From Fontibacter flavus (GTDB lineage Bacteria; Bacteroidota; Bacteroidia; Cytophagales; Cyclobacteriaceae): DNA of 14,561 nucleotides. The notes below the pieces were generated by a model. It made no database searches, was not told where the DNA came from, and was given only the letters and a program-made list of their open reading frames with translations. This document shows, one piece after another, positions 7,836 to 14,561 of this stretch. Each line of letters starts with the position of its first letter. Position 1 is the first letter of the stretch. The stretch is from NCBI RefSeq assembly GCF_042432905.1, contig NZ_JBHLWI010000066.1:1-14561 (forward strand), written 5' to 3'. A program made the position numbers and the translations under genes.

Positions 7836-8364
7836 GCACATACCTAAATGAAATGGCCTGCATACAATATTTTTTAAAAATGCACTATTGTGTATTTAAA
7901 AAGTAATATATATTCTAAATTCATTTTTAAAATACTGGAAAAAAGATAAAAGCTTGATTTTTGTACTGTTATATGTTTTTTAAATCTTGAGCGCAATTTG
8001 ATAAACATAATCATATAATTGTTGTATCAGTTCATATAGCTATTAAATATATTATATTTATTCATGTTTAAATTTCATAAATAGCCTTTTTCTTTAATAT
8101 GAAACCTAATTTTTTCTATTGAAATTTTTGTTAACTATTGTTAAAAAAAAATTATATTTTGATTAATCATGAATTTCAAACGTGATTTTTTTATTGAATC
8201 TTTAAAAATACCCATTTAACTGCTTAATATTTTGCTAAATTTATAAAAACAGAATTTCATAGAATTAAATACACCTACATTCATATGTAAATTTCTTAAA
8301 CGATTTTGCATTATCTGAAGTTATTGGATAAAATTGAGCTATCGTTAAACCAAAAAAATCAATT
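7836..8364 (+). promoter_or_regulatory. AT-rich leader region upstream of susC-2
   Basis: About 530 nt of very AT-rich sequence without a convincing gene on either strand. At 8125-8137 it has TTTTTGTTAACTA, the counterpart of the block at 2931-2944 upstream of susC-1. TTG at 8128-8130 is followed 22 nt later by TATATTTTG (8153-8161), a near match to the Bacteroidota -7 element, so transcription may start near 8165 with a leader of about 200 nt. The conserved 35-nt block is at 8316-8350. The rest shows nothing I can name. Confidence 0.45.
8316..8350 (+). promoter_or_regulatory. Conserved leader block ahead of susC-2 (copy 2)
   Basis: This is the partner of 3081-3115, with TGAAGTT, GATAAAATT and ATCGTTAAAC at the same spacing. 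It ends 14 nt before the susC-2 ATG. Outside the block the two leaders differ markedly apart from the TTAACTA block about 180 nt upstream. The role is unknown. A shared transcription factor site or a post-transcriptional hairpin are both possible. Confidence 0.6.
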
Positions 8365-11300
8365 ATGAGGAAAGTTTTACTTCTAGGACTTGCGCTTCTT
8401 TTTGCAACTGCTTCGGCATTTGCGCAAGGACGCGTAGTAACTGGAACGGTGACCTCCGGTGAGGATGGTCTGCCTATTCCAGGTGCATCAGTCATAGTGA
8501 AAGGTACCACAATTGGTACCGCTACCGACTTGGACGGTAGGTATTCACTCAATGTCCCACAAGAAAACAATACACTTGTTTTCAGTTTCGTGGGCTCTGT
8601 GACGCAGGAAGTCAATATTGGCAACCGCTCACAGGTCAATGTGGTATTGCAACCCGATACCAGAAGCTTGGAAGAAGTAATCGTAACAGGTTACGGAACC
8701 CAGCCTAAAAGAGAAGTGACCGGTGCGGTTACTTCCGTAAGGGGTGAATTGATCGAAAACCTTCCTATGCAATCTTTCGATAGAGCATTGCAGGGTAGGG
8801 CTTCAGGTGTTCAGGTACGTTCTGCCAATGGTCTTCCAGGTGGTGGTGTGAATATCCGTATCCGTGGTGTAGGTTCCATTACTGCTGGTAACGAGCCTTT
8901 GTTTATCGTAGATGGTGTGCAGTTGAACAATACTGCCAACTCTTCTTTTACCCAATCTAACCCATTGGCCTTCCTTAACCCTAACGACATCGAGTCCATG
9001 GAAATCTTGAAAGATGCAGCATCTGCTGCTATCTACGGTTCCCAAGCGGCTAATGGTGTTGTGATCATTACTACCAAAAAAGGTAAGCAGGGTAAGGCTA
9101 GATTTGAATTCAATGCCTTCACTGGTGAGACGCAACCAATGAAATACTTGGATGTGTTGAACGGTCCAGAGTGGTACGAAATGAGAAGAGATGCTTACAT
9201 CAATTCAGGAAATACTTTGCCACAGGCAAATGCACTGAACAACATGGCTAGACTTCCTGCAAACTGGCAGTCTCTTTCTGCAGCTGAATTGGACGCTATC
9301 GGACTTGGATTGCCTTCTTATGATTGGCAAAGAGAAGTAATGGGTAGAGGTAGATTGCAGAACTATGAGTTGAACGTTTCCGGTGGTGATGACAAGACTC
9401 AGTTCTTCCTTTCTGGTTCTTACAACTATCAGGAATCATCTTTTAAGCCTGTTGACTTTGAAAGAGGTACTTTTAGAGCAGCGCTTACTCATAAAGCTAA
9501 TGATAGATTGACTCTAGAAACTAACCTTAATTTGGCAACTACAGGTCAAAATGTACCTTTTGCCATTGACGGAGCGTTTTTGGGTAATCCGGCTTTCTCT
9601 GCTTCGGCAGTATTGCCTCACAATCCTATCAGAAATGAGGACGGTTCTTTCAATACTGCTATCGGTGGTGTTTTGGGTCAGAACATAGTTTTGGTAAATG
9701 AATTCAACTCAGGTACTACGAGAAGAAATTCTTTGGTAGGTAATGCAGTTGCTACTTACAAAATATTGGACAATTTGACCTATAGAGCTTTGTTCGGTTT
9801 GGATTACAGTATCCTTCAGGAGCAAAGATATAGAGATCCACGTACTCCTGATGGAGCTGGTGTAAGAGGTAGAGCTACTTCTGCAAACGATTGGAGAACC
9901 AGATTTATCAATACCCACACCTTGAACTGGAACAAAACTTTCAACAACGTACACAATGTGTCTGCGTTGGTTGGTTTTGAATTTGTGTCAGAAACAAGAG
10001 AAGGTTTGAACGGTGAATCTATTGGTTTCCCTACTTTCCAATTCAGATATGTAGATTCAGGTGCTGAGCCAGTATTCGTAGGTGGTTTCTGGACCGGTTA
10101 CAGAAGACAAGGTGCATTCGTGAATGCCAACTACAACTACAAAGAAAAATACCTATTTACTGCTACTGCCCGTTATGACGGTTCTTCCAGATTCGGTGCC
10201 AATACGCAATATGGTTTGTTCCCTTCTGTAAGAGCAGGTTGGAATATCGCAATGGAGGACTTCTTGAAGGATTCTGAATTGATCACAGATTTGAAACTGA
10301 GAGCTTCTTGGGGTAGAACCGGTAACGATCAGATTGGCAACTTCGCTGCTAGAGGTTTGTACTCAGGTGGTGGTAACTATGCTAACGCAGCAGGTATCAG
10401 ACCTTCAGGTTTGGCTAACCTTGATCTAGGTTGGGAAACCAACGAAACCATCAACTTAGGTTTGGATTATGGTTTCTTTGGAAACAGAGTGACAGGTAGT
10501 GTTGATTTGTTCGATAGAAGGACGAAAGACTTGTTGTTGAACCAGCCTATCCTTTGGACCAATGGTTTCGGCTCTATTGCCAACAACGTTGGTGAATTGA
10601 TGAACAGAGGTGTGGAATTTGAAATCAACACTGTAAATGTGGACAGAGGTGGATTCTCATGGAGAACATCTTTCAACTTTACTTATATCAAAAACGAAAT
10701 CGTTTCTTTGTATGATGGATTGGATGCTCTTCCTGCTAACCCAGGATTGGCAGTTGGTCAGTCAGTAGGTAACCCGCCATTCCCAGGTGCTCAGGCTCCA
10801 GGTTCTTGGTTTGCTGCTGAGTATGCCGGTGTGAACCCTGCTACAGGACGTCCAATGTGGTATGACATCAATAGAAACAGAACTTACTTGCCATTGGCTG
10901 CTGACAGGATCTATTTTGGTTCCAACCTTGCTCCTTACTATGGTGGTTTGAACAATACCTTCAGATACAAAGGCTTTGAATTGACGGCCTTCTTTACCTA
11001 TGAATATGGTGCAATTGTATCTGATGGCCAATATGGTTTCTTGAGAGAGAATGGTACCCGTTTGACATTGAATGCCTTGAGAGAGGTAAATGACAGGTCT
11101 TGGAGAGAGCCAGGACAGATGACCGATATTCCAAGAAACTTGGCATTGAACGGTGGTAATGAGGTGAGAAGCCAAAGTAGACAATTCGGTACTGCCGGGT
11201 TGTTAAAAGCTGACTTTATCCGTTTGGCTCAATTAAGCGTTGGTTATACCTTTAATCCTACCTTGGTGAGAAATCTTGGTCTGACAAGAGCGAGAATCTA

Positions 11301-11427
11301 TGCACAAGGAATGAACCTTTGGACATACACGGACTATCCTGGATATGACCCAGAATTCGTAGGTGCTGGTACTGGTCAGGTTCCAATTACCAAGAGTTAT
11401 CAAATTGGTGTTCAGTTAGGATTCTAA
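8365..11427 (+). CDS. SusC/RagA-family TonB-linked outer membrane transporter (SusC-2)
   Basis: This 1020-residue outer-membrane barrel works with SusD-2 to import a nutrient using TonB energy. A signal peptide (1-20, cut near AFA-QGR) precedes a carboxypeptidase-regulatory-like domain (about 23-98), EVIVTGYGTQ (104-113) and the plug, with NIRIRGVGSITAGNEPLFIV (163-182), DIESMEILKD (209-218) and ANGVVIITTKKG (229-240). The barrel ends in YQIGVQLGF. There is no STN domain. Residues 1-240 align without a gap to SusC-1, with the same SNPLA...NPADIES/NPNDIES segment, while the barrels are more divergent, so the pair look like paralogues with different substrate specificity (inference). susD-2 starts 11 nt after the stop, indicating an operon. 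Codon use is as strongly biased as in SusC-1. The substrate is not deducible from this window. Confidence 0.95.
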   Translation: MRKVLLLGLALLFATASAFAQGRVVTGTVTSGEDGLPIPGASVIVKGTTIGTATDLDGRYSLNVPQENNTLVFSFVGSVTQEVNIGNRSQVNVVLQPDTRSLEEVIVTGYGTQPKREVTGAVTSVRGELIENLPMQSFDRALQGRASGVQVRSANGLPGGGVNIRIRGVGSITAGNEPLFIVDGVQLNNTANSSFTQSNPLAFLNPNDIESMEILKDAASAAIYGSQAANGVVIITTKKGKQGKARFEFNAFTGETQPMKYLDVLNGPEWYEMRRDAYINSGNTLPQANALNNMARLPANWQSLSAAELDAIGLGLPSYDWQREVMGRGRLQNYELNVSGGDDKTQFFLSGSYNYQESSFKPVDFERGTFRAALTHKANDRLTLETNLNLATTGQNVPFAIDGAFLGNPAFSASAVLPHNPIRNEDGSFNTAIGGVLGQNIVLVNEFNSGTTRRNSLVGNAVATYKILDNLTYRALFGLDYSILQEQRYRDPRTPDGAGVRGRATSANDWRTRFINTHTLNWNKTFNNVHNVSALVGFEFVSETREGLNGESIGFPTFQFRYVDSGAEPVFVGGFWTGYRRQGAFVNANYNYKEKYLFTATARYDGSSRFGANTQYGLFPSVRAGWNIAMEDFLKDSELITDLKLRASWGRTGNDQIGNFAARGLYSGGGNYANAAGIRPSGLANLDLGWETNETINLGLDYGFFGNRVTGSVDLFDRRTKDLLLNQPILWTNGFGSIANNVGELMNRGVEFEINTVNVDRGGFSWRTSFNFTYIKNEIVSLYDGLDALPANPGLAVGQSVGNPPFPGAQAPGSWFAAEYAGVNPATGRPMWYDINRNRTYLPLAADRIYFGSNLAPYYGGLNNTFRYKGFELTAFFTYEYGAIVSDGQYGFLRENGTRLTLNALREVNDRSWREPGQMTDIPRNLALNGGNEVRSQSRQFGTAGLLKADFIRLAQLSVGYTFNPTLVRNLGLTRARIYAQGMNLWTYTDYPGYDPEFVGAGTGQVPITKSYQIGVQLGF

Positions 11428-11438
11428 AATTGAAAACA

Positions 11439-12965
11439 ATGAAAAAAATGAAATTTATATATAACTACGCAATTGCCCTGCTTCTTGGAATTGGTGTACT
11501 TGCTACTTCCTGTAACTTGGATGTAGATCCAAGACAGTCAATTGACGCCAATGGGGCATTGAATACCCCAGATGGTTTGGAAGCTGCTTTGAACTCTGTG
11601 TATGCAAGGTTAAGAGCGCAATCCAATTATGGCCGTGACTTATTTGCAGTAGGTGATGCTTTGGCAGATGTAGGACTTACGACTTCCAATTCTGGTCGTT
11701 TGATCCAGGAGAATAACAATCAGCCAAATGCGCATTTCACTGCTGATTTTTGGCAGAATTCTTACTTTGCCATTAACGAAGCGAACTTGATCTTGGATCA
11801 AGTGAGTGCTGGGGTACAAGGAGCATCCAATGCACAACTGGCGAGATGGGAAGGCGAGGCAAAATTCTTGAGAGCGCTTTACTACTTTGATTTGGTAAGG
11901 GTATATTCCTACATCCCTACAGCAGTTTATACCCCAGGTGTAACAGATGAAGGTGGTGTGCCTATGCCTCTGGAAGGTTCTATCACATCTGATATTGCTT
12001 TCACCAGAAATTCTCCAAGATCTACTATTCAGGAAAACTACACTCAAATCTACAATGATTTGAACGATGCGATCACCTTGTTGACTTCTTCTGGTAGAGC
12101 TGGTACTCAGTACGCTTCTGCCGGTGCTGCTCAAGGCCTTCTTTCCAGAGTGGCTTTGTATAGAGGTGATTGGGCTACTGCTGTATCGGCTTCTACTGCA
12201 GCCTTGGCTTCCAGTGCAGGTACTGTATTGGGTGGTGAAGATTATGTAGCAGGTTGGAGAGCATCCGTTCACCCTGAGTCAATGTTTGAAGTGAGACTGC
12301 AATTGGCAGCTGAAGCTTTGGGTGTGAACGTATCCCTTCAGTCTACTTATACTGCCCTTTTGAACTTGGATAACAAGAATGCTCAAGGTGGTTGGGGTGA
12401 TTTCATTCCAGGACCTACTGTAAGAAATTTCTTCGGATTGACCCAAGTGCAAATTGGTGAGCCAGCTTCCAACAATAATAACTGGGATGTTACCAGAAAC
12501 GATGATGTAAGAGGTTTCTTGTACACCACAGGTAACACCGTTAGAAATGCTGGTCGTCAGATCGAATGTATCAAATTCATCTCTAAAAACGGTTTTGCTT
12601 TTGGTGATAACCTTCCTGTGTTGAGAAAATCAGAAATGCACTTGAACAGGGCTGAAGCTAATTTTCAATTAGGAAACACTGCTGATGCATTAGCGGAACT
12701 GAATGCTTTCAAAGCTTTGAGAGGCTTACCGGCTGTTGATTTGGCTGGCGCCGCACTTTTGGACGAAATCCTTGTGGAAAGATTCAAAGAGTTTGCATTT
12801 GAAGGTCAGCGTTTCTTCGACATGAAGAGATATGGAAGAGATATCGTGAAAACTTACATTGGTGCTAACAATGGCTTGCCATTCGAGGATTTCAAGGTAC
12901 TTCCTCCAATTCCTCAAAGAGAAGTTGATGGTAATGTTAACTTAAATCAAAACAGAGGATACTAA
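11439..12965 (+). CDS. SusD/RagB-family nutrient-binding lipoprotein (SusD-2)
   Basis: This 508-residue lipoprotein is the lid and binding partner of SusC-2. The lipobox LATSC gives acylated Cys25. Family features are WEGEAKFLRALYYFDLVRVY (137-156, the classic SusD helix), LRKSEMHLNRAEANFQLGNT (395-414), ERFKEFAFEGQRFFDMKRYG (447-466) and the C-terminal PPIPQREVDGN...NQNRGY (489-508). I chose the ATG at 11439. A TTG in frame at 11430 would add three residues but falls inside the AATTGAA motif that precedes the other starts in this cluster, and an ATG at 11448 is a minor alternative. The gap from susC-2 is 11 nt and that to the next lipoprotein 14 nt, so the three genes form one unit. Confidence 0.95.
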   Translation: MKKMKFIYNYAIALLLGIGVLATSCNLDVDPRQSIDANGALNTPDGLEAALNSVYARLRAQSNYGRDLFAVGDALADVGLTTSNSGRLIQENNNQPNAHFTADFWQNSYFAINEANLILDQVSAGVQGASNAQLARWEGEAKFLRALYYFDLVRVYSYIPTAVYTPGVTDEGGVPMPLEGSITSDIAFTRNSPRSTIQENYTQIYNDLNDAITLLTSSGRAGTQYASAGAAQGLLSRVALYRGDWATAVSASTAALASSAGTVLGGEDYVAGWRASVHPESMFEVRLQLAAEALGVNVSLQSTYTALLNLDNKNAQGGWGDFIPGPTVRNFFGLTQVQIGEPASNNNNWDVTRNDDVRGFLYTTGNTVRNAGRQIECIKFISKNGFAFGDNLPVLRKSEMHLNRAEANFQLGNTADALAELNAFKALRGLPAVDLAGAALLDEILVERFKEFAFEGQRFFDMKRYGRDIVKTYIGANNGLPFEDFKVLPPIPQREVDGNVNLNQNRGY

Positions 12966-12979
12966 AATTGAATATGACT

Positions 12980-13459
12980 ATGAAAAAGATACTATCTATA
13001 TTTTCACTAGTGATGGTTTTTGTCCTCGGTTCTTGTATCGAGCAAAACTATCCTATCTGGGAAGGCGCTGAAGTGGAATTTCAGAATGCTGTAACAACAG
13101 CTCCAGTAGCCGGTCAGAATTACCCTAGACTTACTGTAGCCAACACTGTTGGCACCGTAAATCTTCAGGTGAACTTAGTGGCTAGACAAAGAGCAAGCGA
13201 CGAAACCATTACTTACCGTGTGGTACCTGAAGGTACCACTGCTGTGGCAGGTACTGATTACAATGTATCTGGTACCTTGACTATCCCTGCCAATTCCAGC
13301 TTTGGAACTTTGTCAGTGGCTGTTGTGAATACCGGTGCGATTGGTGGTTCTGTTGATTTGTTGTTGGAGTTGGAAGGTAATGCTACCATTCAGCCAAGCG
13401 AAAACTACAAGAGAGTTCAACTTAGAATTACAAGACCAAATCCTCCTGCAGCAGGATGA
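12980..13459 (+). CDS. Small surface lipoprotein, Calx-beta-like fold, third gene of susCD-2 operon
   Basis: A 159-residue predicted lipoprotein. The signal peptide ends at lipobox LGSC, giving Cys19. The mature part is beta-rich, and the stretch VPEGTTAVAGTDY...GTLTIPANSS (82-107) resembles Calx-beta-type repeats, where a residue pattern like AxxGxDY is followed by a strand and a turn. It ends in PNPPAAG. I do not recognise an exact family. By position, it occupies the place of accessory surface binding lipoproteins downstream of SusD, so binding the same ligand on the cell surface is a reasonable but unproved role. I chose the ATG at 12980, 7 nt after AATTGAA. An ATG at 12974 would leave only 1 nt and a TTG at 12968 lies inside that motif. 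The hairpin at 13481-13510 follows 21 nt after the stop. Confidence 0.78.
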   Translation: MKKILSIFSLVMVFVLGSCIEQNYPIWEGAEVEFQNAVTTAPVAGQNYPRLTVANTVGTVNLQVNLVARQRASDETITYRVVPEGTTAVAGTDYNVSGTLTIPANSSFGTLSVAVVNTGAIGGSVDLLLELEGNATIQPSENYKRVQLRITRPNPPAAG

Positions 13460-13480
13460 TTATTCTAATAAAAAATGTTA

Positions 13481-13510
13481 AAAAGACCGGTTAATTCCGG
13501 TCTTTTTTTT
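13481..13510 (+). terminator. Hairpin terminator or attenuator between the lipoprotein and the 13521 gene
   Basis: AAAAGACCGG (13481-13490) pairs perfectly with CCGGTCTTTT (13497-13506) around a six-base loop, and the T-run continues to 13510. It closes the susCD-2 operon 21 nt after the lipoprotein stop. Unusually, the T-run ends only 10 nt before the ATG at 13521. The downstream gene must therefore be read through this hairpin, start inside it, or be nearly leaderless. Confidence 0.88.
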
Positions 13511-13520
13511 AGATTTGGAT

Positions 13521-14192
13521 ATGAAAAAGTTTAGTTTACGTTTACTAGTTGTCATGGTATTTGTAGGGATTACAGGTACCGCTTTTGCTCAGTTACAGAT
13601 GTTGAGGGATCAGGCTACAGGGAATCCTGTATTGGCCAATCCTTATCCGGAAGTAAAGGGTTCGCCTTATTGGACCGAGTTTGATTACGGTAAAATCATT
13701 TTTTCCGAAAGGGATACTGCGGATAATTTGATGATTGCTTTTAATGCTTTTAATCACACTTTGGTCAACAGTGTGGACAGGGAGTTGATGGCATATTCTC
13801 CAGGTAAAATAACCGGGTTTATTTTAAATGCTAACAGTACCCCTCAGGTATTTGTATCCGGCTATAAAATACCTAATGTAGGTGCCAATAGGTTCGTGCA
13901 GGTGATTGTAGATGGGGAATATACTTTGGTGAGCCATAAATACAAGAAAATGATAGATGATCCCGGAGCTACCTACGGTTCTCAAAGGGCGAAAAGCTTT
14001 CAGGGCGCTGAAGATCTTTACCTTTTCAAAAATGGAGAAGCTTATTTATGGAAAACCAAAAAGAAACAGCTCATAGAAATTTTTGGAGAGGAATATGCTA
14101 AAGTGAATGAGCTGACAAAAAGTTATAACCTCGATCTCAGAGAAAAGAATGATGTTAGAAGGTTGGTTTACTTTTTAAACAATGGTAATTGA
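13521..14192 (+). CDS. Exported protein of unknown function
   Basis: A 223-residue protein I do not recognise. An N-terminal signal peptide (1-23, cut near TAFA-Q) with no lipobox indicates export to the periplasm or beyond. The body is mixed: WTEFDYGKIIF (51-61), a middle part of likely strands around VFVSGYKIPNVG and VQVIVDGEYTLVSHKYKKM (127-144), then a lysine-rich segment (YLWKTKKKQLIEIFG, 175-189) and a helical C-terminus EYAKVNELTKSYNLDLREKNDVRRLVYFLN. The C-terminal pattern of a lysine-rich strand, a helix, a Leu-Asp turn and a second helix recurs, to my recollection, in uncharacterised Bacteroidota exported proteins. The ATG at 13521 is preferred over TTG at 13515. No enzyme motif is visible. 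Codons are less biased than in the sus genes (more TTT and AAT), so it may be controlled separately. It has its own terminator. Confidence 0.82.
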   Translation: MKKFSLRLLVVMVFVGITGTAFAQLQMLRDQATGNPVLANPYPEVKGSPYWTEFDYGKIIFSERDTADNLMIAFNAFNHTLVNSVDRELMAYSPGKITGFILNANSTPQVFVSGYKIPNVGANRFVQVIVDGEYTLVSHKYKKMIDDPGATYGSQRAKSFQGAEDLYLFKNGEAYLWKTKKKQLIEIFGEEYAKVNELTKSYNLDLREKNDVRRLVYFLNNGN

Positions 14193-14436
14193 TCTTCTTT
14201 GATTTCATAATATCTGATCCATCAAGCTTCAGTTTGATGGATCTTTTTTTATATGGATTTTGGAACAATAAAATCAAAGTATGACCACATTTCATCTTAA
14301 AGAAAAGACCCTGCTCAAGAGTAATTAAATTGAATAATTTCCCTCAATCTTGTCAATAAGGAAATTAAGATAAGGTAGAGCATTGTTTTCGAACCAATAT
14401 CCATGAATAACTTGTCCTCCCTGGTGGCCCTAACCC
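14193..14436 (+). other. Intergenic region without a recognised gene
   Basis: Beyond the terminator at 14216-14250 this AT-rich stretch shows no supported gene, tRNA or repeat array. A 65-residue reading frame on the minus strand (14315-14512) crosses the hairpin at 14439-14470 and has no support. Confidence 0.5.
14216..14250 (+). terminator. Rho-independent terminator after the 13521 gene
   Basis: GATCCATCAA (14216-14225) pairs with TTGATGGATC (14234-14243) around an eight-base loop, followed by seven T (14244-14250). It begins 24 nt after the stop at 14192. Confidence 0.9.
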
Positions 14437-14470
14437 GGGGGTGTCCGAAAAGTCGAGACACCCTTTTTTT
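14437..14470 (+). terminator. Strong hairpin with T-run, probable insertion sequence left end
   Basis: GGGTGTC (14439-14445) pairs with GACACCC (14457-14463), with an inner CGA/TCG pairing and a short loop, then seven T to 14470. No gene precedes it closely and a likely transposase start lies about 50 nt downstream. Many insertion sequences carry an end-proximal hairpin that blocks transcription entering from outside, so this may mark the left end of an element. The first 16 bases match the hairpin at 101-116 (read on the other strand) at 15 positions. The exact end of the element cannot be set because its other end is outside the window. Confidence 0.55.
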
Positions 14471-14482
14471 ATTGTTGATCTT

Positions 14483-14504
14483 CTCTAAAATTATTATTTT
14501 AGAG
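14483..14504 (+). repeat. 9-bp AT-rich inverted repeat before the partial transposase
   Basis: CTCTAAAAT (14483-14491) and ATTTTAGAG (14496-14504) are perfect inverted repeats around a four-base loop. They lie 17 nt before the ATG at 14522 and overlap a weak promoter-like pair (TTG at 14475-14477, TAGAGTTG at 14500-14507, spacing 22). A role as an operator or leader hairpin is inference. Confidence 0.4.
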
Positions 14505-14521
14505 TTGAACAAAATACAACA

Positions 14522-14561
14522 ATGTCTAAGGTAGTTTTTAAAAATCAGACTGGCAATTGTC
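14522..14561 (+). CDS. Partial CDS at window edge, likely IS1182-like transposase N-terminus
   Basis: An open frame begins at the ATG at 14522 and runs off the window after 13 codons, reading MSKVVFKNQTGNC. The opening VVFK followed by a short polar stretch resembles, from memory, the N-terminus of Bacteroidota IS1182-family transposases. The strong hairpin about 50 nt upstream fits the left end of an insertion sequence. Only 13 residues are visible, so the family call is tentative. Confidence 0.4.
   Translation, partial: MSKVVFKNQTGNC

Noticed and set aside
7836..8364. Long AT-rich gap considered for a small RNA, CRISPR array or origin
   Set aside because: No regular repeats, GC-rich helices or DnaA-box clusters were seen. 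It looks like promoter and leader sequence.
11640..12272. A 210-residue minus-strand frame inside susD-2
   Set aside because: Serine-rich shadow of the SusD-2 coding region. No motif and no leader.
14376..14400. GGTTCGAAAAC on the minus strand, resembling a tRNA T-loop
   Set aside because: The flanks form only a partial T-stem and no D-arm, anticodon arm or acceptor stem could be found around it.
14315..14512. A 65-residue minus-strand frame at the right edge
   Set aside because: It crosses the GC-rich hairpin at 14439-14463 and the AT-rich inverted repeat. No start context and no recognisable family.
1..14561. A previously undescribed defence or mobile system
   Set aside because: The complete genes are metabolic, envelope or nutrient-uptake genes, apart from the unassigned exported protein at 13521, which shows no defence feature. 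No nuclease, helicase, toxin-antitoxin pair, reverse transcriptase or phage gene was recognised. The only mobile signal is the partial insertion sequence at the right edge.

Overview
The window reads as chromosomal DNA from a Bacteroidota bacterium, most likely order Cytophagales (a Cyclobacteriaceae-like organism; inference from protein style, no search was run). Supporting this are two SusC/SusD outer-membrane nutrient-uptake pairs, a TPR/beta-propeller/OmpA protein built like the type IX secretion protein PorE, a Bacteroidota-type promoter (TTTG-N20-TAnnTTTG), no clear Shine-Dalgarno sequences, and AT-rich spacers. All recognised complete genes are on the + strand.

Layout. Positions 1-125 hold the unresolved tail of an upstream gene and a hairpin terminator. 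A consensus promoter (149-180) then drives queE (7-carboxy-7-deazaguanine synthase, 240-866), and 4 nt later a PorE-like envelope gene (871-2790) that is probably co-transcribed. A 344-nt AT-rich leader precedes susC-1 (3135-6209) and susD-1 (6235-7776), which end at a 14-bp perfect terminator (7799-7830). A second AT-rich leader (to 8364) precedes susC-2 (8365-11427), susD-2 (11439-12965) and a small lipoprotein (12980-13459). A hairpin terminator follows and sits only about 10 nt ahead of the next start codon, that of an unrecognised exported protein (13521-14192), which has its own terminator (14216-14250). The last ~125 nt look like the left end of an insertion sequence: a strong hairpin, then the first 13 codons of a likely transposase running off the window.

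How the genes work together. Each SusC is a TonB-dependent barrel capped by its SusD lipoprotein lid, and together they import oligomeric nutrients across the outer membrane. The small lipoprotein occupies the place where accessory surface binding proteins are usually encoded. There are no glycan-degrading enzymes, no sigma/anti-sigma pair and no hybrid two-component sensor in the window, and neither SusC has an STN signalling domain, so the substrates cannot be read from context. The two susC genes look like paralogues (their first 240 residues align without a gap) and share a 35-nt block with 28 identities just before their start codons, which suggests common control. Codon choice in the sus genes (AAC, TTC, TTG, AGA favoured) differs from queE/porE and suggests high expression.

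I do not see a clearly new biological system. The most worthwhile leads are the shared susC leader element, the hairpin placed directly in front of the 13521 gene, the lipobox-less PorE-like protein, and a near-identical 16-mer in the hairpins at the two ends of the window.
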